A DNA stretch of 64,000 nt, from assembly GCA_028571685.1 (NCBI GenBank), contig CM053140.1:28625501-28689500 (forward strand), in the 5' to 3' direction. This document shows, in pieces, positions 52,185-63,700 of the stretch. Both the position numbers and the translations under genes were made by a program. The notes beneath the pieces were generated by a model. It was not told where the DNA came from, searched no databases, and was given only the letters and a program-made list of their open reading frames with translations. The DNA comes from Heterohyrax brucei. Its lineage: Eukaryota; Chordata; Mammalia; Hyracoidea; Procaviidae. Positions within the stretch are counted from its first letter, which is position 1. Each line of letters opens with the position of its first letter.

Positions 52185-53285
52185 GTCAAATACCAGCAGG
52201 GTCATGCATGGTAAACAGGCTTCAACAGAACATCCAGGCTCTCAGAAGACACTGTTCTGTTGTGATGCATAGGGTTTTCATTAGCTAATTTTCAGACTGC
52301 TGAGCAAATAATCCAAGAAACTGGATTATATGAAGAACAACGAGGTATCAGGATTAGAGGACGACTCATTAACAACCTGTGTTATGCCGACGACACCACC
52401 TTCCTTGCTGGAAATGAAGATTTGAGACCCTTAGTGATACAGATCAAGGACCACAGTCTTCAGTATGGATTGCACTTCAACATCAAGAAAACAAAAATCC
52501 TCACAACTGGACCAGTAAGCAGCATTGTCATAAATGGAGAAAGGACTGAGGTTGTCAAGGATTCCATTTTACTTGGGTCCACAATCAACGTCCTTGGAAG
52601 CAGCAGTCAAGAAATCAAAAGACTCATTGTATTGGGAAAATCTGCTGCTAAGGACCTGCTCAAAGTATTCAAAAGTAAGAATGTCACCTTGAAGACTAAA
52701 ATGTGCATGACCCAAGCCATAGTATTTTCAGTCTCATTGTATGCATGTGCAAGCTGGACTATGAACAAAGAAGACAGAAGAAGAATTGCTGCCTTTGAAT
52801 TGTGGCGTTGGAGAAGAATGTTGAATGTATGATGAACTGCCAAAAGAACAAACAGATCTGTTCTGGAAGAAGTACAACCAGAGTTCCTTGGAAGCAAAGA
52901 TGGCAAGACTGCTTCTTACATACTTTGAACATGTTGTCAAGAAAGATCGGTCCCTGGAGAAGGACATCATGCTTGGTAAAGTTGAGGGTCAGAGAAAAAG
53001 AGGAAGATCCTTGACACGATGGATTGACACAGTGGCCACAATAATGGGCTTAAGCATGAGAACAATCATGGACATGGCGCAAGACCGGGTAGTATCTCAT
53101 TCTGTTGTTCATAGGATCACTGTGAGTCGGAACCAACTCAACCACACCTTAACAACAACAATTTTCAGAAGCTGATCACTAGCCTTTATTCCTAGTCTGT
53201 CTTAGTCTGGAAGCTCTGCTGAAACCTGTCCAGCATCCTAGCAACACGGAAGCCACCACTGATAGTGGGTGGTGGGTGGCTGCAC
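52185..53285 (-). mobile_element. RTE 5'-region-related fragment interrupted by another RTE
   Basis: Left part 52185-52296 (ATACCAGCAGGGTCATGCAT ... TTTTCATTAGCTAATTTTCA) and right part 53160-53285 (TCTTAGTCTGGAAGCTCTGC) are the two halves of an antisense RTE-derived fragment similar to 30725-31110. Confidence 0.65.
52297..53159 (+). mobile_element. 5'-truncated RTE LINE with 10-bp target-site duplication
   Basis: 863 bp flanked by AATTTTCAGA (52287-52296 and 53160-53169). Carries the RT catalytic motif Y-A-D-D-T-T (52383-52400) and an open frame continuing to 52829, then a frameshift or stop before the C-terminal part at 52825-53145. Ends in AACAACAACA. It is the best-preserved RT coding stretch in the window but is truncated and broken. 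Confidence 0.9.
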
Positions 53286-53579
53286 ATTAGGTGAACAGGC
53301 TGGGAATCAAATGCAGGTCTCCTGCATGAAAAGTGAGAATTCCACCACTGAATTACCAGTTCCCTTGTAGGCATTCTGCAGGAGATAGCCATCTTGAGCA
53401 AAAAGTTCTGTGCTCTCAAGAAACACTCTGGAAGGTGGAGCCAAACCCTGAAGACCCATCCAGATGCCAGTCACGAGTGAAGGTCAGCAATTTCCGTGTG
53501 TGGTAAGAATGTCACCACTAGAGGGCTTGCTTTAGTTCAAAAGTGTGCAGAGCTGAGTAGCCTTTGTATACTTCTGTGT

Positions 53580-53920
53580 TGCGCTGTAGAAAAAGTGTTA
53601 CATACCTGATTGCTGAGTATCACTATGGTCATCTTCAAAGTACTCCCCTTGGGAAGCTAGGCACCAACACCAATACCTAGGCAACTCAAAACAATTTTGG
53701 AACTCTTTTTCTTGAAAGGCCATCAGAGCTGTTGTTGTATTACCCTTGATATCCTGAATGTCATCAAAATGTCTTCCTTTCAATATCTCCTTTGTCTGTG
53801 GGTAAAGAAAAAAAGTCACTAGGGACCAGATCAAGTGAGTAGGGTGGGTGTTCCAATACAGTTGTTTGTCTACTGACTAAAAACTCTTACAGACAACTAC
53901 ACAATTAAGTTTGCAAACTT
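53580..53920 (-). pseudogene. Mariner transposase C-terminal fragment, minus arm
   Basis: Minus frame shows FFLYPQTKEILKGRHFDDIQ, then EFQNCFELPRYW and CLASQGEYFEDD, the C-terminal part of a mariner-type (Tc1/mariner) transposase. Upstream, SVRVFSQ...TPTLLT is a decayed match to the region before the third catalytic Asp. Broken by stops. Confidence 0.7.
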
Positions 53921-53939
53921 GCCATCATGCCACTGTGTG

Positions 53940-54125
53940 CAATGGCCATTTCAGGAAGAGTTCCGTAATTGCTTTCAAGGATGGACTGGGCACTAGCACT
54001 GGTGCATAGCTTCTCAAGGGGAGTACTTTGAAAAAGACCGTAGTGGTGTTCAGCAATGAGATGTGTAACACTTCTTCAAGGATGAGTTTGTGAACTTAAT
54101 TGGCAGTCCTGGTATATACTGAAGA
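53940..54125 (+). pseudogene. Mariner transposase C-terminal fragment, plus arm
   Basis: Plus frame shows FQEEFRNCFQGW, a stop, then WCIASQGEYFEKDRSGVQQ and a stop. It is homologous to the minus-arm fragment at 53580-53740 but in the opposite orientation. Confidence 0.7.
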
Positions 54126-54389
54126 ATGTGGCTCTATCCCCTGAGAATTTATCATCTAGTGAAAAATAAAAGGGAGGGTAAAGAAGATATGAAGGAAGGA
54201 ATCTTGCCTACCCACTCTGTATGTTAATATGAAATACACAAAAAATGACAGTTGTAAACAGAAATTTTCAGTTACTTATCCACTCAGGGCTCCACAGCAA
54301 GTGGAAAGGATCCCCTGGAACCAGTGATCTGTTTTCCAGTCTAGTTCTCCTTCTACTTTTCTACACTGGCTCCAGACCACACCCAGGTC

Positions 54390-54615
54390 TAATGTGAATC
54401 AATTTAAGAGGGCTTTGGGGAGGGTGCGGACTAGGGTAAAGGTCTCAGAATTGGAATGCAAACCTGGATTCTGGTTTTATTCATTGGCATTCCTAGCCAA
54501 ATCAAACCCTTGAGCCTAATTTTTTTTCCTTCAACAAAATGAGGCAACATTCTACCTTACACAATTTACTGAGAGAGTTAGACACAGGTATGGAGGTAGA
54601 AGTTGGTTTGGCCAC
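54390..54615 (+). mobile_element. MIR SINE
   Basis: AACCTGGATTCTGGTTTTAT, then CTTGAGCCTAATTTTTTTTC and CAACAAAATGAGGCAACATT follow the MIR order. Confidence 0.55.
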
Positions 54616-54699
54616 TGGCAAGGTGCCAAACCAACACTTTTCAAACCATGGTACACTGAGATACGTTCCTCACATGCTAATAGATGTTCTTGGAATAAA

Positions 54700-54905
54700 T
54701 GAGTCCCTGGATAGTGCAAATGCTAATGTGCTCAGCTGCTCACTCAAGGTTGGTGGTATGAGTCCACCTAGATGTACCATGGAAGAAAAGCCTGGTGATC
54801 TAATTTCAAAAACTGGGTCACTGAAAACCCTACAAAGCACAACTCTGCTCTAACATACATGGGGTTGCCATGAGTTGGACTCAATTCAACAGTGACTGCC
54901 AACTG
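54700..54905 (+). mobile_element. AfroSINE
   Basis: GAGTCCCTGGATAGTGCAAA head, GGTGGTATGAGTCCACC B-box region, TTGCCATGAGTTGGACTCAA tail. Confidence 0.8.
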
Positions 54906-55204
54906 GTTAGAACAAATAAAAGAGATTAAGTGGTGAAAGAAGTTAGGAACATAACATAGTAACATGTATTATCATTATTAAAGGTTTAGAAAAATCTTCT
55001 AGTTAAAATATATATTTTTTTAAATGGGAAATTCTTTCATGATAGAATACCTAAAAAAGTCTTGAGGCATTCTAGTGTTCATGGACTACAGTGTGAGAAC
55101 TGTTGAATTAATCAAATCTAAGAGGTCACTCCTCAATAAAATAGGAGGACACTACAGCTAAGGGAGGTACAAAGAAGACTTGAATGCTGGGCCAAAATTT
55201 ATCC

Positions 55205-55440
55205 TTTACACTTTTTTTTAATTTTTATTTTTATTTAACATAACTGAGTGAAAATGTACATTCACATATAAATTTACATGCCCCCCTATATGCAGCTTCC
55301 ACTGCTCTCCTTGTCCGGTGACTGCACACTATTTCTCTCTGCTCCATACATGTCTCATCCTCCCCACAGTCTCCTTTCCCCTCCTCTCTGTCCACTCCCC
55401 TTCCTCCAGCCAGAGATCAGCAAGATGTATCCTTTACACT
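55205..55440 (-). mobile_element. L1-type 3' end copy
   Basis: Starts with T-rich AATTTTTATTTTTATTTAAC and continues TGAGTGAAAATGTACATTCA, the reverse complement of the 3' end at 62700-62765. Confidence 0.55.
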
Positions 55441-55734
55441 TTTGCCAATAAAAGTCTTTTTAAAAAAATGTTTTCCACAACTATAAAAGCTACAGTATAC
55501 CTTCCCTAAAAATTAAAATTTCTTGAGTCCCTACTGGGTGACTGTGGGTGACATGATCAAATCCATAATTTAAGAGAAATTAGTCTCACAATTTGGATAT
55601 GACTGGTTATGAAAGAACTGCTCAGTCCTAACCTGGATGATGGAAATCAAAAGAATAAAGCAAGCATAGGAATGAATCATAACATTTAGTAAATAACTTT
55701 GACCTTGAAGAATGATGTTAAAGAAAAGTCCAAT

Positions 55735-55820
55735 GATTTAAGTGCTTAAACTCTATGGAGCGATTCGTTTGTATTACATGGGGTCACTATGAGTTAGAAT
55801 TGACTCCAAAGCACATAAAG
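55735..55820 (+). mobile_element. AfroSINE 3' fragment
   Basis: GGGGTCACTATGAGTTAGAA tail. Confidence 0.65.
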
Positions 55821-55837
55821 GGGAACCCAAGTGCATT

Positions 55838-55978
55838 GCTGTTGTCAGTTCGACTCATGGTGACTCTTTAGGACAGAGTAGAGCTCCCCCATTGAGTTTC
55901 CAAGGAACACCTGGTGGATTCGAACTGCTGACCTTTTGATTTGTAGCTGTAGCACTTAACCACTACATCACCAAGAAA
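55838..55978 (-). mobile_element. AfroSINE
   Basis: Reverse-complement copy: TTGTCAGTTCGACTCATGGT tail and GCACTTAACCACTACATCAC head. With the preceding fragment it forms a tail-to-tail pair. Confidence 0.8.
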
Positions 55979-56154
55979 AGAAGAAGCCTATTGGTGCAAG
56001 AAAAGAGAATGGACAAAAAGTAGCCAGTTGAAAGAATAAGCAGTGAGTCAAAAGACAGAAGAAACTGTTGCTCTATGGAATTTGAGGTCATATCCAGGTG
56101 AAACTGTCTAGAGGGTCATGAGACCCTGAACAGAAACTTGAGTGGATCAGAAAT

Positions 56155-56350
56155 AGACCTGAGCATTTATTTTTATTATGATTAAGTGAAAGTACACAAA
56201 CCAAATAAATTTTGCACACCTGGCCTCTCTGCAACTGCATCTGCTTTCCTCACCCAGTGACAGCACACTCCTCCTTTTCCCTCTTCACTTCCAGCATCCA
56301 CTCAACAATATCTGTCTCCTCCTCTCCAGGCTCTCCTCTCCTATCCAGAG
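56155..56350 (-). mobile_element. L1-type 3' end copy (diverged)
   Basis: T-rich start then ATTAAGTGAAAGTACACAAA and a pyrimidine-rich stretch similar to 55290-55420. Confidence 0.45.
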
Positions 56351-56908
56351 AGAAACCAGTAGGACAACCTCCTATAAATGTATAAAACCATAAGGTACAC
56401 ACACCACGTGTTCACAGTTGACCTCAGCACTGGTTTCAGGTAAGGGTCAGCAGCAAGTGTTCCCAGTTCCCAGGGGAACTCTCTGGGCTGACAGACAAAC
56501 AATTCTGGTCTTTTAGTAGAGTTCTTGAACTGCACACCTCTTTTTCAGACCTGAGCATTTTTGTTGAGTCCTTTACTGTGGTGAAATGAGCTTCTTTATG
56601 TGGCCTTTTGTCTTGGTTCTGTGAAAAAAAAGAGAAAAAAGAAAATAGCTTGGGAGATTTTTCCCTAGGCACTGAGGATTTGTTACAGTTCTCCTTGTTA
56701 CAGTTGTTTTAGTCTTTTGGTGAAGCTTGTTACTTTTGCCCAGAGAAAAAGCCAGTCCCTGCCAGCAGAAAACATCAGTTACTGTGCAAATAGAGCCATT
56801 TGCAAGGATATTGGCCAGTTTAGTCCAGAAAGAAGATTGGTGAGTTATTATGCAAATAGGTGCATAAAATCCACCCAATAAGATTGAGCCACTTGCTTAT
56901 GCACGCAC

Positions 56909-57411
56909 TGTCTTAAGTCAGCTAGTGCTGCTATAACAGAAACACCACAAGTGGGTGGCTTTAATAAAGAAAATTTTATTCTGTCACAGTTCAGTAGGCT
57001 GTGAGTCCAAATTCAGGGCATCAGCTCCAAGGAGAAGGCTTTCTCTCTTGGCTCTGGAGGAAGGTTCTTGTCATCAGTCTTCCCCTGGGCTGGGAGCTTC
57101 TGAGGCACAGGGAGCTGGGGTCCAAAGGATGCACTCTGCTCTGGCCACTGTTTATTTCCAGATGGTGTGAGGTTCCCTCCTCTCTGTTTCCATTTCCTTT
57201 ATATCCCAAAAGATTGCCTCAAGGCACAATACAACCTTATAGATTGAGTTCTGCCTTAGCAATACCAACCACTGTCCATCCTCCCTCATTAACATCATAG
57301 AGGCAGGATTTACAACATACTAGAAACATTACACAATACTGGGAATCATGACCTAGCCAAATTGCTACACTTGCTTTCCGGGGTGGGGAGGGACACAATT
57401 CAATTCTTGAC
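56909..57411 (-). mobile_element. Solitary MaLR-like LTR (family A)
   Basis: Starts TGTCTTAAGTCAGCTAGTGC and ends GACACAATTCAATTCTTGACA. Flanks CGCAC and AGCAC agree at four of five bases. No internal region. Confidence 0.75.
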
Positions 57412-58440
57412 AAGCACTGTAGATGTTGAGGCAGACCTCATTATCAAGAACAGTCTGGAGCAGAGTCCCTGCACTGAGAATGTCCTAGACCCAGGAGACA
57501 GAGTTGTAACATGGAGCAGTGGCAGCAGAACCAGGAGACAAGCATGAGATGTCATGGTGGGCTTCTTGTCCTACAGAACAGGACAGCAACAGTAGACTTG
57601 TCAACCTGTGGAGCAAAAGAGCCACGTGTCTTCCAAGTGGGTGCCTCTGAGTATTGTCAAAAGAGCTAAAAGAGCTATGACACTTGCCTGAGCAGGGCAG
57701 GGGCTGAGAGGAGGCCTGTCCTCAGGAGACCAACAGTAGGCTTGCACGGCAGAGAGAGAGAAAGAGAGAGAGCTGCATTACCCTAAAGAAGGGAGAGACA
57801 TGCTCTTAACTTTGGGTGAGTCTTCCAGATCTTGCCTGTGTGCTTCCTGACATTGATCCTTTTTCTGTTACTTCCAAGTTAATCTTGATCCCATATTACT
57901 TAGTAAATCATATAACCGTAATTAGGGTCTGTGAATTTTCCGTGGCCATCACAGTGAATTATTGAACCCAGAAGAGAAGTAGAGAGTGCCACCTGGAAGA
58001 CAGCAGGAGTCAGAATTGTTAAACAAAACATAACAAGTTAGCAACAGGGTCAGATGCTACTGTTACCAAGTTACATTTATGAAAGGATTTGTTCTCTGAA
58101 AAGACATAGATAAAAAGAGTGGCAGAATCTCCAGTTAGAAGTTGAATGGAAACAGAACTGGAGACACAGGAAAGTCAATGCCATAGAAACCAGGAAGACA
58201 TTTCGAGGAGGGGGACACAACCCCTGACCACCATAGGCTGGAGAAAATACAGACTGAGAAGAGTTCCAGGAAAGAGCAATCAACAGGTTTTCAGACTGAT
58301 GAGGAAGAAGGAAAGGTGAGGAAATGAAAGCAGTAGGCCTGGGCCACGGGCATGACACACAGTGCTTAGAGGAGGCAGAAATGCAACCACTTCAGTCTTG
58401 GAAACAAGGGGCAAAGAGTGCTTTGCCTCAAGGGGATCTG
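57412..58440. other. Intergenic, unassigned
   Basis: Nothing recognised apart from a short GA-rich run at about 57745-57770. Confidence 0.4.
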
Positions 58441-58444
58441 GAAT

Positions 58445-58755
58445 CCAGCAGGACACAAAGCTCTAATCTGGATGGTGGGTCTACATCTCATATACTTTGG
58501 ACACACTGTCAGGAGGGATCAATCAATCTCTGAAGAAGGACATCATGCTTGGGAAAACAGAAGGTTGGCAGAAAAACGAAGACCCTTGACAAGATGGATT
58601 GACATGGTGACTGCAAAGTAATGATAGACTCAAGCATAGCAACAATTGTGAGGATAGTGCAGGACAAAGCAGTGTTTTGTTCTGTTGCGTATGGGGTCAT
58701 TATGCATTGGAATCAAGTCAGTGGCACCTAACAACAACAATAACAACAAAGGCCT
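58445..58755 (+). mobile_element. RTE 3' end fragment
   Basis: CATATACTTTGGACACACTG, GAAGGACATCATGCTTGGGA, ACCCTTGACAAGATGGATTG and an (AAC)n/(AAT) tail, matching the 3' end of the RTE at 52920-53159. Confidence 0.85.
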
Positions 58756-58759
58756 ACTC

Positions 58760-60560
58760 TACTAGGGCATCAGTAAGAGTCTTTCTGAGCTATCACTGGG
58801 GTCAGCTCCTCCGTTTTACTCACAAGTCCTGCCTGCTGTCTGTGTCTCTGATGAACTCCCTTTTGTTTGGAAATTAACTTGCTTTCCTGTAATTTTGATT
58901 TAGAAGTATCCTTCTAGGCTGAAGGCATTTAGATGTAGGTAACTCTTTAGTCTCAGAACAGGGTTGTCACTAATCTCAATTATGTCAATAAGAACTGGGT
59001 TAAGATTTGCTACCAGAGTTCAGGTTTTTTAACTGAAAGATCTCAAAAAGGCAGAGTTTAAAAGGGTTCTGAATTCCATCTGGATTGGCTTCCAGATTTT
59101 CTAGACATTCAACATCATTTTTCTCTGGGACAAGAAGGAGGAATACTGAGGCCAATGTCCTGATTCGGTTGTATATTTCTTTCATGAATTGGTTACTAAG
59201 TTTTCACCACCTTTTCCCTTGGACCTTCCAAAGGATACAGGTTTCAGTAGTTTAGCAACTCACGGTTTTGAGAGAGCCTCAAAGTGCCTGGCAAATGCAA
59301 ATGAATTATGCAATCCAACAATGTTAGGAGGCCAAAGATGGAGGTGATTTTGCAGTTTGCAGCTGAACTGTCATTGAGTGACACTTGAGGGGTTTAACCT
59401 TTGTGTTTAGTACCTTTCTACTTGATATTAAGAAGCTGTCTTCAGGCCCTGCTTCCTCAGTGGTCCAAAGCCATGACACCAACGGGAGGTATTTTTTTTG
59501 GTAGGCATCACCCACCTGGCCCTCATTTTTCTAGCTAATGTTGAGGCCCTGCCTCCCTTGGTGCCCTGATAGGAGCCTGGCTCAGTTCCTATTTCCCTAT
59601 TTGGACATGAATGTCACTTAGCCAGTTTGCCCACATGATTTTCCAGACCTGGGAAAGGACACACCCTGATGAGGAGAGATGCAGTTGCTGCTATCATTGT
59701 GGAAAGGAAAACTCATCTTTGGTATGGGTCATGTGCCTTTTTCATTTGTAATTTTTTTTTTTTTTGACGCCACAAGCTGTTGTTATGTCATCCATTTTAG
59801 TGAGACATTTTGCTCCCCTTGATTCTTGGATTCCCTCGGATTCTTCAAGAATAAGATATCCCAGACGAATGAAACTTCTGTTTATGCTTAGGATTCCTGA
59901 GTTAGTCTAACATTTCTGCCTCCAGGCAATACATTTTTCCAGAGAATCAAAGAAATTCTGTGCATTCTTGAAATAAAAAGGTAATAGGTAATTATAGATC
60001 CTGCCATTTTCAGGGGTCAGTCTGGAAATTGCACTGAAATAGTCCTGAAATACCCTTACTGCTTTGGTAAACTCCCTTTGGCAAAGTTAGTTTGAGTGTC
60101 CTTGGCCCTGATCAGCCCCCTACTTGTTCCTTGCTCTTGGATTTGGGTCTCTGTTAGACGCATCCAGAATCTCCCGTCAGAGAAACACTTCCCACAGCTT
60201 GCCTGAGAGATAAGACTCAAGAGTGTTTTAGGCTCTTAATACAGCTCTCCTTTGCACAAAGATTCAAGGGCACAGGCCCTGCCTTTCCCCCTCCCCCATT
60301 ACAACCCAAAGTGATATAAATACAATGCAAGCTTAGGATCCAATTATAAAATGGTAGTAGAATGCAAATAAGTCATATGTGCCCTCTTTGTTTCTGTTTC
60401 TCAAGCAGAAAATAAAGGGGCTGGACCAAGAGTTGCTCTTTGATCCCAGTTCAATTAACAACTACAAAGACGTGTGTGAAGCACTGAGAGAGTACTTAGC
60501 CTAAGACTGGATTTCTCAAAAAGCATTCAGGTTAGTGATGGGAATGAAACCAGAAGTTCC
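58760..60560. other. Intergenic, unassigned
   Basis: AT-richer DNA with a T-run at 59750-59765. No gene or named repeat is recognised. Confidence 0.4.
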
Positions 60561-60579
60561 TGAGTTGTACTGTGCTAGG

Positions 60580-60735
60580 CATGGTGCAATCCTCGGAGCA
60601 ACCCTTGAAGGTCAGTGTTTCTGATTTCTTCCATGGTTGAGAATAGTTTTAACTAGTAAATAGTAGGTCTAGACTCCACCCCAGCTCTGCTAGCCACCAA
60701 AGCCCAAGTGTTTATCATCCACCCACACTGCCTCA
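60580..60735 (-). mobile_element. Possible MIR fragment
   Basis: AATCCTCGGAGCAACCCTTG, AACTAGTAAATAGTAGGTCT and CCAAGTGTTTATCATCCACC suggest a reverse-complement MIR. Confidence 0.4.
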
Positions 60736-60739
60736 AGAC

Positions 60740-61320
60740 ACTTGCAGAATGTGGTAAATGCAACAACAGAGGTGCAAACACCCCGACTTTAGGTTTGTAA
60801 TGGCTTCTTTCCCTAGCAAAGCACTCTGCTTTGCCACTTGGGGCCAGGCTGAGTTTACCCAGGGAGTCAGGCCCCATAGGGCTCTTTGCTAGCCTCCCAT
60901 CACTGGGGCTTTCTGAATTTATCCTTTACTCTTCTTCCTGGAATATCGGCCACTTGTAAGAAGAACAATGATCTCTTCCACTTGGGCATGCTGCTTCCCA
61001 GTTTACAAAGTATTTTCACATACATTATCTCATTTAATCACATCCTCTTCCACATTCCTACAACATTTTCTTGGTATTGCTGTAGTGCAACATTCTGCTT
61101 TCCTTACAGGCCTATTTACAGCATTCATCTTGGCTTGCAAATTCCATCTAGTAATTTAAGTATCGCACACACTGCTGTGCACAAAATAGAGGTAATACCA
61201 ATTTCCCAGGGTGAATCTTTGCAGTATTGTTCATCTCTTTCATTTTGCTACCTTCTTTGCTCCTTTCAGCTGAATGAACATTTGGTGGTCTACTAAGCAC
61301 AAAGCTAAGTTCTTTGGGAG
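60740..61320. other. Intergenic, unassigned
   Basis: An old LINE or MIR-like stretch may lie near 61000-61060 (ACATACATTATCTCATTTAA). Otherwise nothing is recognised. Confidence 0.35.
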
Positions 61321-61324
61321 AAAA

Positions 61325-62772
61325 TCAGACAAGGAATTCTGAATCAATGGCAGGGGAATAGCAAAGGCTTCCAGTGTCTGGTCTGGTAGTGCGGTACATA
61401 CTACAGCAGGGCCTGATTAGTTTTGTCTGGGGATGGGTACGAATTGGTAATGCTTCTTGGAAGGGCCCCACCCAGCAGAGAAGGAAACTTATAGAAAAGC
61501 CAGATGGGACAGGATCAAAAAGAGCCATTGACCAATTGGCACAACTAGTGTTTTGCTGGGAGAGCCTTCTGCACCCCACATCGGTGAGTGGCATCTGGGG
61601 TCTTAAAAGCTGCCAAGAAGTCATCTGAGGGTACAGCAAATGGTCCAAACTCAGCAGGAATGGATGACCACGAAGGACAAAAATGACACAGGGAAATGAG
61701 AACCCAGAGGACAGACAGACTGTCATGGATTGAATTGTGTCCCCCTCAAAATATGTGTGGCCGTGTGGCTGTGACCATGATTCCCAGTATCTTGTGATTG
61801 CCCTCCATTTTGTGGTTTCCTATGCCATATGTTAAAGGATTAGAGTGGGGCTGTAAATCCCTTCATAGGATCACTTCCCTGCTCCACTGTAAAGGGAGTT
61901 TCTTGGAGTATGGCTTGTATGGCTTGCCCTACTCTTAACCCTTTCATCCTGTAAGAGATAAAAGGAAGGAGAAGCAGGCTGAGAATTGGGAACCTCACAG
62001 CATCAAGCAAGCAGCAGCAGGAGAAGAGTGCATCCTTCAGACCTGAGGTTCCTGCACCAGGATGCTCCCTGGACGAATACTGATACAATATTTAACTTTC
62101 CCCCAGAGCCGACTTCCCCTGGAGCAGACATCCTGAATTTGGACTTGTAGCCTACTGGACTGTGTAAGAATAAACTTTCCTTTGTTAAAGCCATCCATTT
62201 TGTGGTATTTCTGTTAGAGCAGCTCTAGCCGAGTAAAATAGAGACCCAGGTGAGTGGGTGACTACATAGACTTGTGACCGGAGGAATCAGATGGTGTCTG
62301 GCCAACACCAGTGATAGCTCTGATGGAGCTCACACAGTTGAATCTCAGTGGCAACACAAGAATAAAAAGGGGTGCACACTGAGATCTGCACTAAAAGACC
62401 GCTATTGATGGTCCAGGGGCCTCGAGGTTCCCCCTGGGAGCATGGCTCCCTGGCTCTGATGCTGCCCCTGTCCATAAATCACAATGGGGGTCAACTCTTC
62501 AGACAGGAATGGATTGGATTTGGCGACATAGAGTGACCATATTATGTGTGCACTTTATGGTCCTATGCATCTAGAGGATGTCGCCCTGTTGACCTCTTAG
62601 TGGAGGCGGGGCAGTGGGTGGAGAGGAGGGGATAGGAGATTGTTGGGAAGATAAGACCTACACGGAGTGGAGAGAAATAGTGTGCTGAGCGGTGGGAGCT
62701 GCATATAGGTGGGCATCCAAATTTATATGAGAATGTACATTTTCACTCAATCATAAAAAAAAAAAGCCATTG
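61325..62772 (+). mobile_element. L1-type 3' UTR with poly(A), split by an LTR
   Basis: GGCATCTGGGGTCTTAAAAG resembles mammalian L1 3' UTR sequence. The element resumes after the LTR at 61721-62240 and ends in an A-run at 62755-62765. The last 60 bp recur in reverse complement at 55205-55290. Confidence 0.5.
61721..62240 (+). mobile_element. Solitary MaLR-like LTR (family A)
   Basis: Starts TGTCATGGATTGAATTGTGT; it has AATAAA at about 62169 and TTTGTTAAAGCCATCCATTT near the end. Flanks CAGAC and GAGAC agree at four of five bases. Confidence 0.75.
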
Positions 62773-63059
62773 ATTCGCCGTTTGGGAAACAGGAGACAGC
62801 TACACAGAAAAATCACCCTTAAAAAAAAGGGCTAAATGAGTAACTTCCCCCCAAAAGAACTATTTCCACAATTTCTGGGGTAGAGGAGTCAAACGATTGC
62901 ACATCTCAGGAAAAGGGAGACTACAACTCAGATAATGTGCAGAAAAGCACAGGAAGCTCAACTCCCTGGCGTTTTCTTCAGTTAAAAGGGTGAAGGAAGT
63001 ACTAATTTTCATAAAGATGAGGGTTTTTTGAAGGCCTACATTTCTTTTCCGGAGTAAGA

Positions 63060-63700
63060 AAGAATATGAGGGAGAAATTTCCCAAGTTATCTTCACAAAT
63101 AAAGGCTGAGGGTATGCAAGGAGGAAAAAGAGGCTGTGGCTGTCAAAAGTGCTCAGAAAACAGGCGGGGTTGGCTCCTCAAAACTCTTTTCAAGGTAAGG
63201 GCGCTGGGTTCTGAATTTCCAAAATTCTCCTTAGTAAAGATGGCAAGGAGCCCTGAGCCACAATTTTTCTTAGAAAAGAGAGCTGTGGTTCTGAATCAAC
63301 AAAATCATCCTTAACGATCCTTATCCTAGCAATCTTCTCAGAAGGCCAAACCAGCCAAGTGCCGTCGAGTCGGATCCGACTCAGAAAAGCAGGAGTAAAA
63401 ACTTCCAAGAGTCTCATTAGAAGAGGGAAAGAACCCTAAAGATTCTCCGCAGAATGGGAGCCAGGGAAAGAATCGCCAACGTACTCTTCAGAAGAGGGCC
63501 GGGGCAAGAGTTCCTAAGATTCTCCTCAGAACAGGAGCCTGGCAAAGACTCCCGAAGATTCTCCTTATAACGGGACCAGGGATAGAATCCCCAAGATTCT
63601 CTTGAGAAAGCCCACACCACAACTCCGATCAGAGTGCCAGGCATAGAACCCTCTCCGCAACAAGGCCGAGCCACAATTCGCCCAGTCTCCTCAGAACGCG
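63060..63700 (+). repeat. Degenerate ~39-bp minisatellite next to the right-hand CpG island
   Basis: The best units lie at 63437-63640, of the form AGATTCTCCTCAGAACAGGA followed by GCCTGGCAAAGACTCCCGA. Weaker units extend to about 63060. A SINE tail at 63348-63380 interrupts it. Confidence 0.7.
63346..63382 (-). mobile_element. AfroSINE tail fragment in the minisatellite
   Basis: Minus strand reads TCGGATCCGACTCGACGGCA then CTTGGCTGG, the same as the SINE tail near 6558-6583. Confidence 0.75.

Noticed and set aside
52422-52832. 136-residue open frame as a new gene
   Set aside because: It is the C-terminal part of a truncated RTE reverse transcriptase with flanking target-site duplications.
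15046-62240. CRISPR-like or other prokaryotic repeat systems
   Set aside because: The repeated sequences are tRNA-derived SINEs, LINEs and LTRs scattered in both orientations, not regularly spaced repeats.
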